5,511 nucleotides of DNA from Candidatus Gastranaerophilales bacterium (lineage in GTDB: Bacteria > Cyanobacteriota > Vampirovibrionia > Gastranaerophilales > Gastranaerophilaceae), in contig JAJQFK010000012.1 in NCBI GenBank assembly GCA_021201175.1, positions 1 through 5,511 of the forward strand. The letters are read 5' to 3'. The notes under the pieces were generated by a model, which ran no database searches, was not told where the DNA came from, and was given only the letters and a program-made list of their open reading frames with translations. How positions within the stretch are numbered: position 1 is the stretch's first letter; every line of letters begins with the position of its first letter. The position numbers and the translations under genes were made by a program. Positions 5,062 through 5,511 of this stretch are shown here, one piece after another.

Positions 5062-5154
5062 GTTATTACTATGATTTATTAATATTGGACGGAATTTGCT
5101 ATATAACTCCAAATGATAAAAAACATAAAAATTGATTTTGTTATATTATATACA

Positions 5155-5511
5155 ATGATGATTTCTTTTATAAAAAATAACAAATTTAATATTTTATTAG
5201 TGGCGATATGGTTATTTATTACTATATTTGCCATGTTTAGCCATGAAATATGGAGGGATGAGGCTCAGTGCTGGTGTCTTGCAAGAGATTTAAACTTTGT
5301 TGAGTTATTTAGTGCCGCAAGAGTTGAAGGACATCCAATGCTCTGGTATTTATTGCTTTTTCCGTTGGCTAAGATTGGATTTCCTGTAATTTCTATGCAG
5401 GTGCTTTCCTTGTTTTTAGTTTTTTTAGCCGTAGTATTTTTTGTATTCAAATCACCTTTTGATAACATATTTAAGTTTTTATTTGTCCTTTCTGCCGGCA
5501 TGGCTTATTAT
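5155..5511 (+). CDS. Membrane glycosyltransferase, GT-C/GT39-like (5' part, cut by window end)
   Basis: The frame is open from 5155 to the window edge: the first 119 residues of a longer protein. Residues about 11-29 form a first membrane helix. It is followed by 'HEIWRDEAQCWCLARD' (30-45) and 'EGHPMLWYLLL' (58-68), then more hydrophobic helices (about 63-98 and 105-119). The W-R-D-E block in the first outer loop and the EGHP-x-LWY block are typical of GT-C enzymes of the ArnT/dolichyl-phosphate-mannose type. These transfer sugars from polyprenyl-phosphate donors outside the cytoplasmic membrane; D35/E36 would be the catalytic acidic pair. Acceptor and sugar cannot be predicted. No Shine-Dalgarno is visible. 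ATG 5155, ATG 5158 and an in-frame ATG at 5113 are possible starts; I prefer 5155 because the first helix follows directly. TATATT at 5142-5147 could be a -10 box, making the message nearly leaderless. The MITE-like element ends 44 bp upstream. Confidence 0.8.
   Translation, partial: MMISFIKNNKFNILLVAIWLFITIFAMFSHEIWRDEAQCWCLARDLNFVELFSAARVEGHPMLWYLLLFPLAKIGFPVISMQVLSLFLVFLAVVFFVFKSPFDNIFKFLFVLSAGMAYY

Larger units (their letters stand above)
4961..5110. mobile_element. MITE-like element with 21-bp terminal inverted repeats
   Basis: The ends 4961-4981 (beginning GGAGTTATATAGCAAATT) and 5090-5110 are perfect 21-bp inverted repeats. After a 1-base bulge the match continues for CCAAT. The body holds two inverted palindromic units (5000-5026 and 5035-5061) and no coding capacity. 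AAATGA occurs just outside both ends (4954-4959 and 5111-5116, with one extra A at 4960 on the left), a possible 6-bp target duplication. Non-coding, short, inverted-repeat-ended DNA of this kind is typical of MITEs mobilised by a transposase elsewhere. No transposase is in the window and the parent element is not recognised. Confidence 0.7.

Noticed and set aside
5265..5501. 78-codon open frame on the minus strand
   Set aside because: Antisense to the clear glycosyltransferase frame that starts at 5155; composition rich in N, K, T with no domain.
1..5511. CRISPR array, tRNA or rRNA genes
   Set aside because: No regularly spaced repeats and no cloverleaf or rRNA-like stretches were seen on either strand.

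Overview
The window is AT-rich, non-coding DNA between genes is very AT-rich, and the genes carry mostly clear AAGGAG/AAGGGG-type ribosome binding sites. A small prepilin with an N-terminus of the form GFTLAEVLISL, four cysteines and a C-terminal 'MMDGFEIKKD' block looks like the expanded prepilin-like families I associate with gut, non-photosynthetic relatives of cyanobacteria (Vampirovibrionia/Melainabacteria, Gastranaerophilales). A two-subunit acetoacetate-type CoA-transferase fits a fermentative anaerobe. The taxonomic guess is inference from protein style only; a Firmicute or another gut anaerobe is not excluded.

Layout. 26-250 (minus) encodes a small XRE/Cro-type regulator, divergent from a prepilin-like gene (339-962, plus). 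Between them lies an imperfect 29-bp palindrome sitting on the -35 box of the prepilin promoter, a good candidate operator for the neighbouring regulator. The prepilin gene runs tail to tail into a minus-strand operon for the two CoA-transferase subunits (alpha 1640-2290, beta 959-1639). The two stop codons interlock, and a textbook terminator for the prepilin transcript lies inside the beta-subunit gene on the opposite strand. I place the alpha start at a TTG (2290), not the longer ATG (2332), because of ribosome binding site, family length and repeat evidence.

The right half is the accessory part. One gene (2670-4709) encodes a MepA-like MATE exporter fused in frame to a complete cytidylate-kinase-like domain. 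It is bracketed by two identical 100-bp direct repeats (2310-2409 and 4763-4862), and the second starts inside the arm of a perfect 17-bp-stem hairpin. Recombination between the repeats would remove or restore the exporter-kinase as a 2453-bp unit. Next comes a 150-bp MITE-like element (4961-5110) with perfect 21-bp terminal inverted repeats. It holds two inverted 27-nt palindromic units whose six differences form three compensatory base-pair changes and whose loops are complementary. The window ends inside a GT-C-type membrane glycosyltransferase gene (5155 onward) whose promoter region the element occupies.

The strongest leads for something undescribed are the MATE-kinase fusion inside a repeat-bounded cassette and the structured MITE-like element. 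No RNA gene, CRISPR array or transposase was seen.
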